This document shows, piece after piece, positions 63,779-64,000 of a DNA stretch of 64,000 nt; positions within the stretch are counted from its first letter, which is position 1; every line of letters starts with the position of its first letter. A model generated the notes under the pieces. The model made no database searches, was not told the DNA's origin, and was given only the letters and a program-made list of their open reading frames with translations. Origin of the DNA: Undaria pinnatifida (taxonomy: Eukaryota; Sar; Phaeophyceae; Laminariales; Alariaceae). A program made the translations under genes and the position numbers. Location: positions 4,419,465 to 4,483,464 of the forward strand of contig JABAKD010000027.1 of NCBI GenBank assembly GCA_012845835.1, written 5' to 3'.

Positions 63779-64000
63779 CCCTAAGACAAACTACCTTGAG
63801 ATTTGAGTTGGGACGCTTGCTACGATGGGAATATATAACTTCCCCCCTCCCCTCCCCCCCTTTTTTTATTGATGGGTCTCTTTAACCCATTTCCAAATTC
63901 TTATTTTTCTCGTAGTCTAAATCCAAGTGTTTTGTGCCCATGTCGAGAGTGCGGTGCTAATAAGGTGCTAAAACGGTCAACCGCAACAATGGTCGAAATA
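63779..64000. other. No gene seen to the end of the window
   Basis: A C-rich run is at 63845-63860. Nothing recognised. Confidence 0.3.

Overview
The window reads as nuclear DNA of a eukaryote, most likely a photosynthetic stramenopile (brown-alga-like). The organism call is inference. It rests on spliceosomal introns with GT..AG borders and conserved phases, two eukaryotic tRNA-Ser(GCT) genes, and a predicted N-terminal leader with a signal peptide followed by a Phe-Ala-Pro motif, as in plastid proteins of algae with secondary red plastids. The sequence is about balanced in GC, very rich in repeats and gene-poor. Nearly all long open frames are shadows of microsatellites, CT arrays or poly-G runs.

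Layout. 1-2.5 kb: a decayed Ty3/gypsy-type retrotransposon on the minus strand (gag with CCHC knuckle, aspartic protease, pre-RT linker, chromodomain-like tail) that lacks reverse transcriptase, RNase H and integrase. 2.9-28 kb: a repeat field with tRNA-derived SINE-like elements (families A and B), a C1/G-run/C2 family, foldback and MITE-like elements, a 3'-(AAC)n family and many tandem arrays. It holds one candidate gene exon, minus strand at 24.6 kb. 28.46-32.47 kb: a two-exon leucine-rich-repeat gene on the plus strand with a 3.5 kb intron ending in a 950 bp CT array. 32.5-39 kb: repeats, including a 373 bp TRIM with 84 bp LTRs. 39.27-43.34 kb: at least five minus-strand exons of a basic coiled-coil protein, all introns phase 0. 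44.0-45.5 kb: a satellite array of about 190 bp units. 47.3-62.8 kb: a plus-strand gene for a probable plastid-targeted protein, four exons over 5 kb plus a phase-matched fifth exon 10.5 kb downstream. The intervening intron carries both tRNA-Ser genes and many repeats.

The three protein genes show no operon-like relation. The most unusual signal is a dispersed nonamer, TACCWGGTA, found 17 times against about 0.5 expected. In three repeat pairs one copy has it and the other has a bare TA at the same place, as if CCTGG/CCAGG plus a second TA had been inserted at TA sites. All boundaries were read by eye; repeat limits are approximate.
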